The notes under the pieces were generated by a model that had not been told where the DNA came from, made no database searches, and saw only the letters and a list, made by a program, of their open reading frames with translations. From assembly GCA_021464245.1 (NCBI GenBank), contig JADCRB010000162.1:841476-905475 (forward strand): a stretch of DNA of 64,000 nt, in the 5' to 3' direction. Of this stretch, positions 34,727 through 47,829 are shown in pieces. Origin of the DNA: Carallia brachiata. Its lineage: Eukaryota; Streptophyta; Magnoliopsida; Malpighiales; Rhizophoraceae. Positions within the stretch are counted from its first letter, which is position 1; every line of letters begins with the position of its first letter. The position numbers and the translations under genes were made by a program.

Positions 34727-36067
34727 AATTATTTATTATAGCTAAACTAATTCGCACGATTATTTTATAATTATTTTTTATATCCTCCCGCAGAGCTCTT
34801 TGATAATAACACAAGTTTGTTTTCGTAAACTACATACACTGTTAAGTGATCACAATATATATATATATATATAATAATTCAGGACCCCTGTTATTGACGT
34901 CAAGGAAAGATCATTCTCACTGAAATTTTCTTTTAGAATCAAATAAGATATCTACTGTGATGTATGCTGCATCCAATAAAATCTACCTCATTACATCTAA
35001 TGGTTTGAATGTGTTGATGTAATGATTTAGAAGGCCTATAAATGTTTGATAAGAGAAAAAATTATTTTTGTAGTAAAAATAAATATTGTATAGAGCAACA
35101 AAGTAGAACAAAGACAATGAGCAACGAGAAAATTTTAATTTATATAACTTTCTGAACCTTTTTCTCTTTACTTTGCATGCCAATTTATAGGCTTACGGAA
35201 GGTGCATGAACATAACAATTTCGGCTGCATGCTTTCTCACTTGTTGCTGCAAAGTTTGAATTTGTATCCTCATTTGATTTAGTTAGCTAACGTGATAAAG
35301 TAGAACACAAATATGCATGAACCATGCGCACACGACTAAATCAACAACCGCCGTCCATTTAATATATGCATACTTACATGTTGCTAGACATGCATAATCA
35401 TGCATTACAGGACGAAACAACCCCCAATTTGTAGCTATCCATTTTAGCACACGGTCTGCTAGCTATTATTGCTATTGCTACTCCACGCGTTGATATTGTT
35501 CCTTTAGCTGCTGTTTCATGTTTTAACAATAGAATGCAACACCTTTAGGTGTGTTCTCAAGCATGACCAAATTAGTTTTATACTTCATCATACAAACTGA
35601 CTTTACTTCGGAACATAAAAACTACCGGTAACAATTTTATGGCTTCCTACTCTTTCAAATGCATTCTCAAAATTCTATACGGTACACTTTAGTAATTAAG
35701 TATTTATATTTTCGTTTTCAAGATTTCATGTTCTAGTCCTAAAAGAGAAGTATGAGATTACGAGGATAGAGAAAGCTGTCATGTTATGTAATTTACTGTT
35801 CAATGTGGCTTGTAAGGAGATAAAATGTAATCTTGAGTTGAAAGACTCATAAAGCGATTATTCGTGACCTCCAAAGTACTCAGACATATTCTAGCTGCAT
35901 ATACATTGGCAACAAGAATTGACCAAATTGGCTTATAGAGATTTATATATACACACTGAGTTGAGCAACTCAAAAACAGAATAAAACAAGATATACCAAC
36001 CAGGCAAGACCTCCCACAATTCGTCATTAAGGATATTAATACGATCCAAGTGAACTCAATTCTCTCT
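34727..36067. other. Intergenic DNA and XTH 3' flank
   Basis: No gene is supported. The last 250 bp before 36067 would include the 3' UTR of the XTH gene on the minus strand. An AT microsatellite lies at 34855-34873. Confidence 0.45.
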
Positions 36068-38158
36068 CTAAAAGTACCTAACATATCTGCACTCCCGTGG
36101 ACGGCCGAGAGGAAATCGCTTGTAATCACTGCAGTAATCGTAGATCATGTAATGCTTCTGCACCCATCTGAACATTCTTCTCCCATTCGCATCCAAGCCC
36201 TGAGTTTGCCATACATCGTGGTCGTTTTTGCGTAAGCCATTAGCAGTATTCCAAGCACAAGAGGACGATGAGCAAGTATTGGCATTGAAGTTCCTATAGT
36301 AGGCTGTGAAAGGAGCGTTGGACCAGTCTGTTTTGATGAGTCCACCCCTTGTGGCCCATTGATCTGCATCCCAAAGGCTGGAGTAGAGCCTCATAGGCTG
36401 CTTCTTGGGGAATTGAACTCCAATGTGTTCTTTATTTTCAAATACTCTAATGGGGATCTTGTCTATCAAGAAACTGCATATATATTTAATATAATAAAAA
36501 ATTTTTAATTTAACTCACATTTTTTTAGTGAATATAAAAATAATGAAAATGGTATATGGATGCACAAAGAGTACAAAGAAATAAACGAGGGACTATAAAA
36601 GTTGATTCTAGAATTGACCGCATTTTCCAGACTAGTAGATAAAAATGATCTCAAATGTTTATAGGCTGAACCAGACCGATTAGACTCCTTGATTATGGTT
36701 TTTTTTTTAAACTTTCTTTTTTTTTTTTTGGTTTGAGACCGTCCAGTGTCTAATTTAATGGACTGACTAATTTGGACTGACTCGAATAGGACTTCGAAGG
36801 GTGGCAAGCAAATAAGGGAGGTTATTTTGTTACAGGTTGGATGATAGAGACTCCTCGATTATGATTCAAAATGTAAGTGTGAGTTGAGGGCTGACTCGTG
36901 ATCTGATTTCGGACCAATTTTGGGTTGCCCGTTAATTCACTCGGCAAAGGGGGCCCAAGTTTGGCAGAGTAGACTTGTTTAATGTGCAGTCATATCATAG
37001 TTGGGTCGGACCCAATTCAATCGTAGAGGTTTGAATTGGGCCTGTTACCTATAAAACAGTGTTGTGTTTAATGAATATCAGAGCTAGGTCGACGCCAACC
37101 CTATAAAAAAATACACTTCCAGCCCGTCTAGCCAGTAAATGGGCCGAGAAAGTGTTCACCTAGACCACAATAAGAAAGATTTGGCCCAAGTCTTAATGGC
37201 CAGGCCCAAATTTCCCAAGTCTGTCTGACCAGGCCCAAAACTATGAACAAGTTCAATGTTCCAACTACCAGTTCAATCGCTACACCTTGAACTCTGTGGA
37301 TACCGGAGTCGTCTGCAGAGCTGAAGGTTGAGTTCCAATAAAGCCAATTAACAGTAAAAAAAAAAAACACAAACAAAACAAAAGCAACGATAGATATATA
37401 GGAAAAATGTATAGATATATAGGAAAAATGTATCTTACATGATCCGATAAGGGTTCCATAACATGGAATACAAGTGAAAATCTTTTGTGGGGTCGAACCA
37501 GAGGTGGAATTGTTGCTCCCTGTCTCCTTTCCCGTTGGTGTAAACATTAGTGTGGACTGTATAGGGATCTCCACTAAGGTTTCCTAGGAACTCAAAGTCA
37601 ATTTCATCATGGTATGGTCCTTGAGATGACAACTGCAACATACATAAAAATTACAAAAATTGTTGATTATAATATATTCATGTCAAAAAAATTTGAAGTA
37701 GTGTAGATTAGGTATAATTCAAGTAGATGAGAATAATGACAGTATGAAATTTAAATTTTAAAATTTAAATACATAATTCCTTCTTTCTTATCACTGCTTT
37801 AGTCGTTTTAATAAACAAAACAAAAAAAAAAAATTTGAAGTACTATGTTTAACAAACATGTTATATCAATTTGAGCCTATTCACTTACATAGTAAGCCGT
37901 AACGGTGCCGGCAGAGTTGCCGGCGACGAGCTTGATTTCCATGTCTATCCTTCCAAAGAGATATTCTCTCTTGGACTGGAAGCCAGAGCCAGAGGCCCTA
38001 TCAAGAGTAAGTGATAGAACATTTCCACCATTAAATATCTTGGCCCGATCGCCGCCCCATGTTAGGTCCACATCTTTGTTGAAATTACCAGCAGAAGAAG
38101 CGGCCAGGAAACAACACATGAAGAAAGAAAAACAGAGCACTATTGGAACTTTGTACAT
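36068..38158 (-). CDS. Xyloglucan endotransglucosylase/hydrolase (XTH)
   Basis: A 289-residue GH16 enzyme that cuts and re-joins xyloglucan in the cell wall during growth. Exons on the minus strand are 37889-38158, 37439-37632 and 36068-36473; all junctions are in frame. A hydrophobic signal peptide ([20 protein letters not shown]) ends near SSA-GNF. The catalytic motif [10 protein letters not shown] lies at residues 98-107, with E100 as nucleophile and E104 as acid/base. N108-L-S is the conserved N-glycosylation site next to it. The C-terminal XET_C part has two cysteine pairs (TCSSSSC; YCSD...RECRY). Length and exon plan are normal. The sequence resembles the TCH4/XTH22-25 group, but I cannot assign a single member. 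Neighbours are unrelated. Confidence 0.96.
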
Positions 38159-38298
38159 TTTCTTCTTGAAAAAAACGGTGAATTGGGTGGATGGAAGAAT
38201 TTGATGGGTTGCACTAATTTGAGTTCTTAACGAGCCTTGTAAAGAGGGGATGTCCTAATAAGACATTGGTAATGGAAATGAAGAGCATACATTTGAAA

Positions 38299-38313
38299 AA
38301 CATATATATACAC
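38299..38313 (-). promoter_or_regulatory. Candidate TATA box of the XTH gene
   Basis: tgtatatatatg on the minus strand lies about 145-155 bp upstream of the start codon. It is the best TATA-like word in the proximal promoter. Confidence 0.4.
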
Positions 38314-40796
38314 GCACAAGTACTATTATAATTTTAGGCTTATAGTAATTATAAGCTTTTTTTTTATTTATAAAAATTTTATTATATAACTGCACTTCAA
38401 GTCGAACTAAAGTGATCATAAAATTCATCTGACAATATCTAATAATTTTTTTTTAAAATTCAGTTATTCAATATCTTATATTATTTTGATCCTACTACAA
38501 AAATCTTATCAAATATTTGGTTATTTATGTATATTGTACGTGTATTCTGGGGCTTGTGTTTCCGAAAATGCTTGAAATAGACTCAATACCAGGCTGAGGA
38601 GGTGGAAATTCGATACGTTAAGCTAGTAAGGTTTGTTAGCAAGTAACTGGTTGGTCTTCGGGCTTGAGAAAACTTTTTAGAGTGTTTACGATCACATGTT
38701 TAATAAAGTATATAAAAAAATATATAATTAATTTAATAATATTTAATAATTTATTTTTTATTTTTATTTTAATATATTTTATAATTTAATGATTTATATC
38801 ATTATTATCTACCATATTTTTACAATTACGTGTTTAAATTTTTTTAAAAATTTTTTAAGTACTAACTTTTTCTTGGTATGTAATAATTAAAGGTGTTTGA
38901 ATTACAATGAGCATGGAACCACACTTGTAGGCTGTGGTTCCATGCTAAAGTGGGCTCATCCAGTAAGTTAATTCTTTATGAATTTCTTAAATTTGGGCAA
39001 ACACAGACTGTTCTTGACTGAACTAAGGAGGTGAACTCAGTATAGTGTACAAAACTAATATGTGATACCACTCACTACAATAAGGTATTTTTTAAAATTT
39101 CTTAATTTTTGGCATAAATAAGTCATTTTTTTTCAATTATTATTAACAGAAACTTAAAATCTAATCTTTAATCACCTAGTTGCATCCTGGCTAGGTGTAA
39201 CCTAAACCACTAATCAATACAATTCAACGTGAGAAAACCAGCTCCATATCAAACCGACAGCACGGGTTGTTTTTAGCTGTTGAGTCCGTGACTGAAAGGA
39301 AAAGGAACATTATTCATAAAGTCTGCTTTCGATTAAGACTGAAGCAACTAGAGTATGGAATGTTCATAATTTGACCAAATCGTATCATTGATTGCTGCTA
39401 TATCTTGTGAATTTAAAAATCCAATAACTGGTTCCGTGAACACTGTGAGGATTCTCAGACATGCTTTTTCTTCGTTGAAGAAGTCAGCTAAATTGGTGCA
39501 ACTATAAGTCTAAACTAGAGGTGGCAAGTGGGTGGATGTGACTGAAGTGGGGTTGATTTCTTTTAGATCTTGGATTTTTTTTTTTTTTTGGGGATATCTT
39601 GGATTTTAGGCACATTATGTTTTTGTAGTTCATTTAATTATGGGTACATGGGGTTTTGAGTTATTTAGATTTGAGTACATTGGATTTCAGCTAAATTGAG
39701 TTTTAAATTGATTGGATTTTGGATTCCTTTTCTTTTATTTACATCAAATTTTAGATTTGTTTAATTTTGAATTTTTTAAATTTGGATTCGAGCTAATAAG
39801 TTTTAGACTATTAAATTCAAATTATTTATGTTTCATTATAGTTTTTATTTATGGTGTTTTCAATCAATTTGCGATAAATTGAATTGAGATTCCAACGACT
39901 TAAGCTAATTTTTTTTTTTAATCCTGTTAAGCTAAATTATTAGTGTTGGCATCATTTACCAATTATAGTCTATGAATAGTGGTATCACATCACCCTTTTT
40001 TTTTATGGCTCAATTCATAAAGAGATTTATGTGTAGATCACACGGATAGTAGAGGTCCATTATTATTTAATTAGAGATTTTGAGTTTGAATTCTAAAATA
40101 TAACTGCATTAAATATTTGTTAGGAGATCTTTATCGCCTTTCGAGAGTCTTGTTTGGATCGGTTCAGATTAGTTAATCCAATAGACTGAATACTAGGTAG
40201 TTTCAGACAAATATAAAAAGGAAAATTCTTTTAAAAGAAGACCCTTTCGTAGAACTAGAGATAGTAGTTTAGAGGTAATTTAGAATGTTTCTGTTCACAT
40301 ATTGTCGTTCGCTTTTAAGTAAAAAGAGATTTATGCTAATGTGTTGTTTTCGTTAATATTGCGGTCAGATATAGAGAAGGTTTACTCTTACTTAACAATA
40401 ATCTAACGGTACTTTCCTATAAAAGATATTTAATAAAAATATCGATGGGTAACTGTCGGTCTCGATCTACAAGTACGATTATTAACATACTAGCGATGCA
40501 CTTTTTTCTTGATTAAAAAAAAGAAATTGCTCCAAATTGGCAGATTGAGCTCCTCTAATACTATTGCTGATTGATCTATCACATAAACAATTCAATCCAG
40601 ACTTAAGTTAAAAGTTCAGTTTCATTTGTCACAGAAAAGAGATATTTAGAAAGTAACTAATGAGAAAAAATGTTAAATTTCAAATTTAAAGAGAATAATC
40701 CAAATTATTATAACCTAGTAGATCATATTATATATGTTTGGCACACGATGAAAGAAATCTCGAATTTCTATTTGGGAATTAGAATGTAACTTGAGA
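38314..40796. other. Intergenic AT-rich DNA upstream of XTH
   Basis: No gene, RNA gene or bounded element is supported. The region has T-runs, scattered AT-rich words and no open frame of note. Confidence 0.4.
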
Positions 40797-42104
40797 GTAT
40801 ATGCAATTAGATAGTTTCACTGGTGCTCCTAATTAGGAGTTTGTGAACGCAGTTCTACTTGTGGTCAAATTCAAACTTAGAAATTGAACTAACCTATGAA
40901 GTTAAATATGAGCTGGAAGTTGGTCATTTCCAATCTGCAAATTAACAGCATGATTACATGTCATGGGTGTGTTTGCTTAGAAAAACAGCTTTTTTTTGAC
41001 AATTAAATTGGGAAAATTTGAAAGGAGGCTTTGGAAATAGGCAAAGGCAACATCAAATTAAAGAACTGCACGTTAGCTGTTAGGACTCTAGCTTTGTTTG
41101 AGGAAGAGGTCCTAGTTTGGTAAACAAGTCATCATTCATTGGTCACCCTTTTAATTTGTCCAAAATTTTGTCAACCCAACTTACCTTTTTTTTAAAAAAA
41201 AAAATAGCATACGTTGATTTTCAAGCGTCCACATATATATATATATATATATATATTTGGTTAGTTAATTCTGATTGAAACTTGAATTCGAGAACTTTAT
41301 CCCTAATTTGATCAAAGATACTTTAACTGAAATTAGAACATGTGAAACATCTAGCGTAAAGTCAAATTTCAGAAACATTCTTGTAATTTTCACTTGTGTT
41401 TACATGGACAAGAGATTTAGTGTTGGGCTTTACTTATTTTCCCAGCAGAGATAAAAAGACTGCTAGTGGCCATGTAGGATTGGAGGGACATCGCAGCTAA
41501 ACATGGACAAATTGTTCTGGCCTTTTAGGACCATGACAACAGCTTTTAGCGGCCTTTTTTTTTTTTTTTCTCTTGACAATCTATAATTGATTGGCTAGAA
41601 TCAGGAATGTCCTGAAAAAATTGTGCCTCCTACATGCAAATTTTGAATTTGACGTGGACCAACATATTGTAATGTCATTGCTCTGTTGCACATTATGTTT
41701 TTATTTATACATGATAGCAATTAATAATTGGAACCATTGTTTATCTTAATGATTATAATAGTATAATATGAGTTTACGTCTGAAACGCGTCAAGTTGACT
41801 GCATTTATATAATTAATTTATCTTAATATACCATAATTGCCAGCACTAACCAACTCAGGACCAAGTTCAGGGTATTGGTTTTTGCATCTACACCCAAATA
41901 CAGCCAATCATTGCATTCAAATGTTGTTTTCTCTGTCTCCTATTCTCATGTAGTCAAGATATGACTTACCCTCCTATTTTCGTGCAAAGAACTCCTTGAA
42001 ATACTTCTTTACAGGTACTTGCTGGAAAATTGCAGGATTTTGAGGGCCAATAAGGTTGCGGGTAGGGCCTAACACAGCGTCTAGAATGCAGCTGTAAAAT
42101 GTTG
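40797..42104. repeat. Tandem duplication, copy A
   Basis: About 1.3 kb matched in order by 42105-43868. The shared left border is gcaatt(a/g)gatagttt...gtgctcctaattaggagttt. Shared internal landmarks are agctggaa...ttggt, gaggaagaggtcctagttt, cccagcagagata and gacaacagcttttagcggcc. Copy A ends in part of a dioxygenase last exon. Copy B is longer because of a LINE insertion. Confidence 0.8.
41937..42094 (-). pseudogene. Partial duplicate of dioxygenase B exon 4
   Basis: This minus-strand segment matches the 3' two-thirds of the last exon of dioxygenase B (43700-43868), covering the residues from FYSCNLDVALGP to LDYMR in B. It stops before the iron-binding histidine and RxS motif and has no other exons in front of it, so it cannot encode an enzyme. 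It is the edge of the tandem duplication. Confidence 0.85.
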
Positions 42105-43868
42105 CAATTGGATAGTTTTATTAGTGCTCCTAATTAGGAGTTTGTGAAAGCACTTCTACTTGGGGTAAAATTCAAACCGAGAAATTGAACTCACCAATCA
42201 AGTTAAATATGAGCTGGAACTTGTTAATTTCGAATCTGCAAATTGACAGCATAGTTGCATGTTCTGGCTGCGTTTTCTTAGAAAAACGGCTTTTCTTTGG
42301 CAAATAAATTGAAATAAATTGAAAGGAGGCTTTGGAAATAGGCAAAGGCAACATCAAATTGGAGAATTGCACGTTAGCCGTTTAGGCCTTTAGTTTTGTT
42401 TGAGGAAGAGGTCCTAGTTTGGTGTATAAGTCATCATTCATTGGTCACCCTTCTAATTTTCCAAAATTTTGACAACTCAACTCACCCTTTTTTTTGTTAA
42501 AAGAAAAAATCAGCATACAATTGATTTTCATATACTAAAATAAGTTCTTTTTTTGTAGTTAATTAATTTCAATTAAAATTTGAATTCGAGATTTTTATCC
42601 CTAATTTGATCAAACATAAACTGAGTAGAATATGTGAAATTAAAATTTAGCGTAAAGTCAATTTTCAGAAACATTTTTATAATTTTTCTTTTTTGGTCAG
42701 TCTGGGGGCATAAGGCCAGTACATTAGACAATCAAACCTTCGCGCCTCGTGGCCAGCTAATGCCAGCGACACCCTGCTTGGGAATATTTAATATTTGGCA
42801 GAGGGTGGCTGTGAAAAAAGGTGGAAACCCCAATCTATTGTGAGCGCCCAATTGGCTAAAAAATCAGCTGCCCTGTTTCCTTCGCGAAACACATGCAAAA
42901 TGCGAACCTCCCACTGTCTCATTAACAAGGCTCGGCAGCTGGTAATCAAATTGGAGTGAAGGTGGGTTGAGGGAACATCCTTCTGTAAGTACGCTAAGCA
43001 GACCTGTGAATCAGATTCCAAAATAAGCTTTCGGCAACCGTCCTGCCAGGCGATTTCCAACCCACTGAGGATTCCCCATAGTTCAGCCACCACAGGAGAA
43101 CAACTCCATTCTTGTAATTTTTCTTTTTTTTTGGTAAGTTCTTGTAATTTTTCTTAGTGTTTACATAGACAAGAATAAATTGCATTGGGCTTAACTGATT
43201 TTCCCAGCAGAGATAGAAAGAGAACTGCTAGTGCCCATGTAGCATTGGAGGCCCATTGCAGCTAAACATCGACAAATTGTTCTGGCCTTTAGGACCTTGA
43301 CAACAGCTTTTAGCGGCCTTTTTTTTTTTCTCTTAACAACAAACGGTTGATTGGCTAAAAAACAGGAATGCCCTGAAATATTGTGCCTCGTACATGCAAA
43401 TTTTGAATTTGACGTAGACCCACAAATTGTAAGGTCATTACTCTGGGTTGCACAGTATGTTTCTGTTTATACATGATACCAAGTAATGGTTGGAATTATT
43501 GCACATCTAACAGTTATGATAATACAATGTGAACTTCCGTCTAGAACGTATCAAGTTGACTGTGTCTTTATGTAACGAAGCTCATCCTAACAAACTTTAA
43601 TTGGCAGCACTAATTAACTCAAGACCAAGTTGAGGGCTATTGGTTTTTACATCTGCAACTAAATGCAGCCAATTATTGCATTCAAGCGTTGTTTTCTCCG
43701 TCTGTTATTCTCATGTAGTCAAGATATGACTTACCCTCCAATTTTCGCGCAAAGAACTCCTTGAAATACTTCTCCGCAGGTACTTGCCGGAACATTGCGG
43801 GATTCTGAGGGCCAGTAAGGCTGGGGGCAGGGCCTAACGCAACATCTAGATTGCAGCTGTAAAATGTT
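42105..43868. repeat. Tandem duplication, copy B, with LINE insertion
   Basis: Second copy of the unit at 40797-42104. It diverges from copy A by point changes and by one insertion of about 450 bp at roughly 42685-43140. Its right part is the genuine 3' end of dioxygenase B. Confidence 0.8.
42685..43140 (-). mobile_element. LINE fragment with RNase H domain inserted in copy B
   Basis: On the minus strand 42788-43093 encodes AELWGILSGLEIAWQDG, ILESDSQVCLAYLQKD and LHVFREGNRAADFLANWAL. This is the RNase H domain typical of plant L1-like elements, open throughout this fragment. Copy A lacks the insertion. The flanks carry similar tcttgtaatttttctt words on the right and tttataatttttctt on the left, a likely target duplication. 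Only the 3' end of the LINE is present. Confidence 0.8.
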
Positions 43869-46300
43869 GCCACAGAAAGCCTCTCCTTTGCTGAGTTCAC
43901 TATTGCCCTGTGCTCAATGCTCCGATAAACTCCGTTGCTCATAATCTGAAGAAAAAAATAACAAAGTTAAAACTTTAAAAATGTGCATGTCAAGTTAGAG
44001 AGGCAATACATTCAAGCTAGATTCAGAATTCTGCAAATAAGGGTTGTCATAACTTTCCAGAGACAATCTAGAAGAAAAGGCACAAAATAACTCTTTTGAT
44101 GTTCAGCGACAAAATAATGCCAACCATCTGCTTTCAATGAAACGATGATCACAACAACATTTATAAATTGTCTACTTTTGCTTATTGATCTAATGCTTGG
44201 TGTCTGGAACTACGTAATTGTCAAGCCCATACAGCTTAATTAAGTACATTCGGACAATTCCAATGCATGTGATGAGTTTCCTGGCTACACATGCTAGGTA
44301 GAGGTGGTACCTCCATGATGTCTCCAATGTTGACGACAAATGCATTTGGAAGTGGCTTAATGGGAACCCATCTTCCTTTGTGACGGATTTGTAGTCCATC
44401 AGTTTCATTTAGCTGAAACACAATTGTTAAAGCATCAGCATCAGAATGAGGACTGAAGCCAATCACCTTATCTGGTTCTGGGCATGTTGGATAGTAATTC
44501 ATTCTAACTGTTTGCAGACCATCACTGAATAGCTCTTTCACCTCCTGATAATCCATTCCCAAAGCTTTTGCCATGTGACCCAAAATTGCAATGGCCAGTT
44601 TTTTCATTTCGATAATGTAAGTATCGAAAATTCCTCTGCACAAAGAATATGAAGATGAAAATGGACATCAGACCATTCTACCAACTTTGAAAAGCCTTTC
44701 ATTTCCTTGTATATTCATGGCTATGCACTTGACGTCAATCATACGGTTAGGAAAATACAAGCAAGAGATACTTAAACTTCAGCAGAAGGGTACCGATAAT
44801 GGCTTAGTTCATTATTGTTAAGTAATCTCTAGATGTGCCCCTGAATTGTTATGCATTTTAGTTTGTACTTTAGCTTGATAACAAAGTTGGCCGGGACAGA
44901 CCTGAGCTTTGGAGGAAGTTTGTCAAAAAGGTTATTCTTCCTGATTTTGAGAGGAAGGGTGGTGACAAAGAACATGTCAGACCAGTCTAGTTTCTGCTCC
45001 TCTGACACCACAAACAGCTGTCCAAAACCCTCATGGTTGTCTGGTCGCTGCCAAAGCTTCTGCTTCTCTTCGTAGGGAAGACTGAAGAACTTCTTTATTT
45101 CCAACTTGAATTCCTCTAACAGTTCAGTGCTAACTCCATGGTTCACAATCTGCTTCCATAACAACTATGCAGGTTATTCTACAAAAACCAAAATGACTAA
45201 GATACTATAAATCAAAAGACTTCCCTGTGCGCTCCCACGTTGTGGGTTCTAGGAAAGGGTTTACTGTACAAAACATTGCCCTTATTTTCATAAAGAGACT
45301 TTCTGTGATATTTTCATAAAGAGACTTTTTGTGACTCGAACATGTGACCTTTGTGTCACAATGGAATCTTGTAAGTCAAAATATAGTCTCTAATAACCAA
45401 AAACAAAAAAAAGACATGCAAGCATAGAACAGATCATTCAATCATTTGTTCAATTATACTTCTCAATTGGATGTCGTTTAATCTGGTTGAAAAAGATCCC
45501 TTCATTATTGCAAATTGTATGAATTAACATCAACATCAAGATTACTCATTGAGCCAATTAAAGACTCGATGCCTCTTTTGTAAGGAGAAGGTCAAAAGTC
45601 CAAATTCAACTCTCCTGACAGTAAAACCAATTAAGGAAAGGGAAAAAAAAGGAAAATCCAATGACCCAATTAGCACACCAAAACCAACTTCTAACCAACA
45701 AATTATGATTGAGAAAGTGTATGCAATATGCCAATTAAATATGACAAATCAACCAAAATTACTAGTCCAGGCGCTTTTAGGCCTTCTTGCTTATGTTATA
45801 TCCCCTGCTTGCTAACTGGCAAGTAATAGGAAGATTAAGCAGCTGTTGTTTTCCAACTGGTTATCGGACAGTACGCCAAAGTGAGAGCTCGAACTCTCAC
45901 CTCTTATCAGTCCCCCTCTCCACATATAGCATAGGTTATGACCTTTATCAAGACCCAAAAAGAAAAAGTAATGGGAAGATTATTTTCATTCAAGAAACAG
46001 ATTCCGAAGCAAGCAAAAGACCTGAAAGAAGCCCCAGTCTTTGCAAGCAGCATGCAACTTCTCCAACTCAGAATCCAAGGAACCTCGTTCATCGAAACCC
46101 AGTCTACCAAGATCGATGACCGGAACCGAAGAAAGCAACGACCCATCATCATCATCAACGGAGACAGCCGCCGGTTCTTCTTCGTTAAGTCTGGCATACC
46201 GAGGTGGGATGGTCAGGGTGGACTCCTTTGACAGCTCTTGAACGCTTGGCACCAATATGGATTTTCCAAAGTTCACGGTTTCCGAGGATGATGAACCCAT
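43682..46300 (-). CDS. SRG1-like 2-oxoglutarate/Fe(II)-dependent dioxygenase (B)
   Basis: A 371-residue paralogue of dioxygenase A and, by family, a 2-oxoglutarate-dependent oxidase of small molecules; the substrate is unknown. Exons on the minus strand are 46022-46300, 44902-45149, 44311-44635 and 43682-43945, all in frame. Exons 2 and 3 have exactly the same lengths as in A (248 and 325 bp). The start MGSSSSETVNFGKSILVPSV fits the family. The catalytic residues are H239-x-D241 (SPHSD), H296 (SIEHRA) and R306-x-S308 (ERLS). Compared with A, exon 1 has an acidic insert (VDDDDGS) and the C-terminus is a little longer. No breaks are seen. Its last exon has been partly duplicated downstream (41937-42094). 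A substrate in specialised metabolism is likely but not shown. Confidence 0.95.
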
Positions 46301-46325
46301 TTTCAGTACTAAGATGTAAGAACTA

Positions 46326-46740
46326 AATCAAAGTTGTTGTCAAGCCTTGAATTTCCAGTCAAATGTGACTGAGCTGAGTTTGTGGGCCTTTACTTCCCTG
46401 CTCTTAAGAAGTAAGACCTCAAAATCAGTGTTTATTAATTTTATTTTTTTATAAATAAAATAAATTTATAATTTAATATTATTTTTTATTTTTTTTAAAT
46501 AAATTTTATTTATTATGTGATATAAATTTATAAATAAATTATATTTACTTAAAAATAAAATTAAAATAAAATTCCTTCAAATTAAATGTCGGATATATTA
46601 TCCTACACTTTCTTTCTATATCAGTTATTCTATAACTCTTAAAAGACAAAGAAAAAAAAAAATCAAAGTTGTTGTCAAGCCTTGAGATTCGAGTCCTATA
46701 TGATTGCGGAGTTTGTGGGTCTCTACTTCCTATCTTGTCT
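46326..46740. repeat. Duplicated upstream segment of dioxygenase B
   Basis: About 75 bp at 46326-46405, just upstream of the start codon, recur at 46660-46737. Shared words are aatcaaagttgttgtcaagcc and gagtttgtgggcctttacttcc with small changes. AT-rich DNA of about 250 bp separates the copies. Part of the promoter or leader has been duplicated. Confidence 0.65.
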
Positions 46741-46791
46741 TTGTTTCACTGACTAGCACCATATTCGTTCAAAAATCAAAAAAAAATTTGG

Positions 46792-47001
46792 ATTCAAATT
46801 TTAGTAGTTATATTTAATGTATATATTGTGATGTATTTATTTATTTTTATAATAAAATTAAATAAATATGATATAAAAAATTATTTTATAATTTTTTATC
46901 ATAAAAATAATAAATATTATTATAAAAGTAATTAAGTTTATAAAAAAAATGTATTTTATATATATCATATATGTATTAATATATGTATACTAAACTGAAT
47001 C
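46792..47001. mobile_element. Small AT-rich TIR element
   Basis: Starts ggattcaaattttagta and ends, reversed, ggattcagtttagtata, with AT-rich DNA of about 210 bp between. It is a MITE candidate; target duplications are not distinguishable in this AT-rich context. Confidence 0.4.
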
Positions 47002-47829
47002 CTAAAAAATTGTTCAATCCAAATTACACGTCAAAATTGCAAAGAAAAAAAAATAACTTTGTGACTTCTAATTACATAGATAATGAAGTTATTTAATAAA
47101 TTAAATAAGAGAATTAATAATTTTTTTTAATTTTTAAGAGAATTAATTTTACTGAAATAAGAGTATTATAATAATTAAAAAAAATTTTTCTCATATATTT
47201 TTAAATATTTTTTAAATATAATAATTTATTTTAATTAACTTACTTTTTTTTTATTGTACTTTTTTTTTCCGCCTTCCCTTTTTTGCCCCTCTCAAATATA
47301 ATGTTACGGACTTACAGAAGCGAGGAAGAGCGAGCATGTGTCCAATCCTCTCGCAATAAATTGACACGTAGACAATGCAACACACCATCTTTTGACACGT
47401 TGCGCTAAGGCGGAACCCAATTAATTACTAAACACGTATCAAAACCATCGCCGTGGCAGTTTAAAAATTTAAACTATAATTAACCTGTCAACTATTTAAA
47501 CTGCTCAAACTAATTTATTATTTTACAGATTAATCATAAACAATTTAAGCAGTTTACTCCACAAACAAATAATCAATGTGAAGAGAGTATACTACAATAC
47601 AACATGATTATAAATACAGTATGTACATAGACAAACAAGTTCCATACCTACTCGTCATTATGCATGCACAGGGACAAAGGAGTTCTCTAGCCGCCTGCTG
47701 CTATGCATAAAACTGTTCGACACGATTGATGGTGCATTGATGACAGTTTCGAAGTCTTAAAAATTGTAGATAATCAATTTAATTTGTCCCTACTGCTTAT
47801 TATATATATATCCTATGAGTAAGACAATA
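47002..47829. other. Intergenic DNA with clustered ACACGT words
   Basis: Between 47365 and 47440 the words gacacgtag, gacacgttg and aacacgtat occur, each with an ACGT core like those bound by bZIP factors, in a less AT-rich island. No gene starts nearby on either strand. It could be a promoter remnant. Confidence 0.25.
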
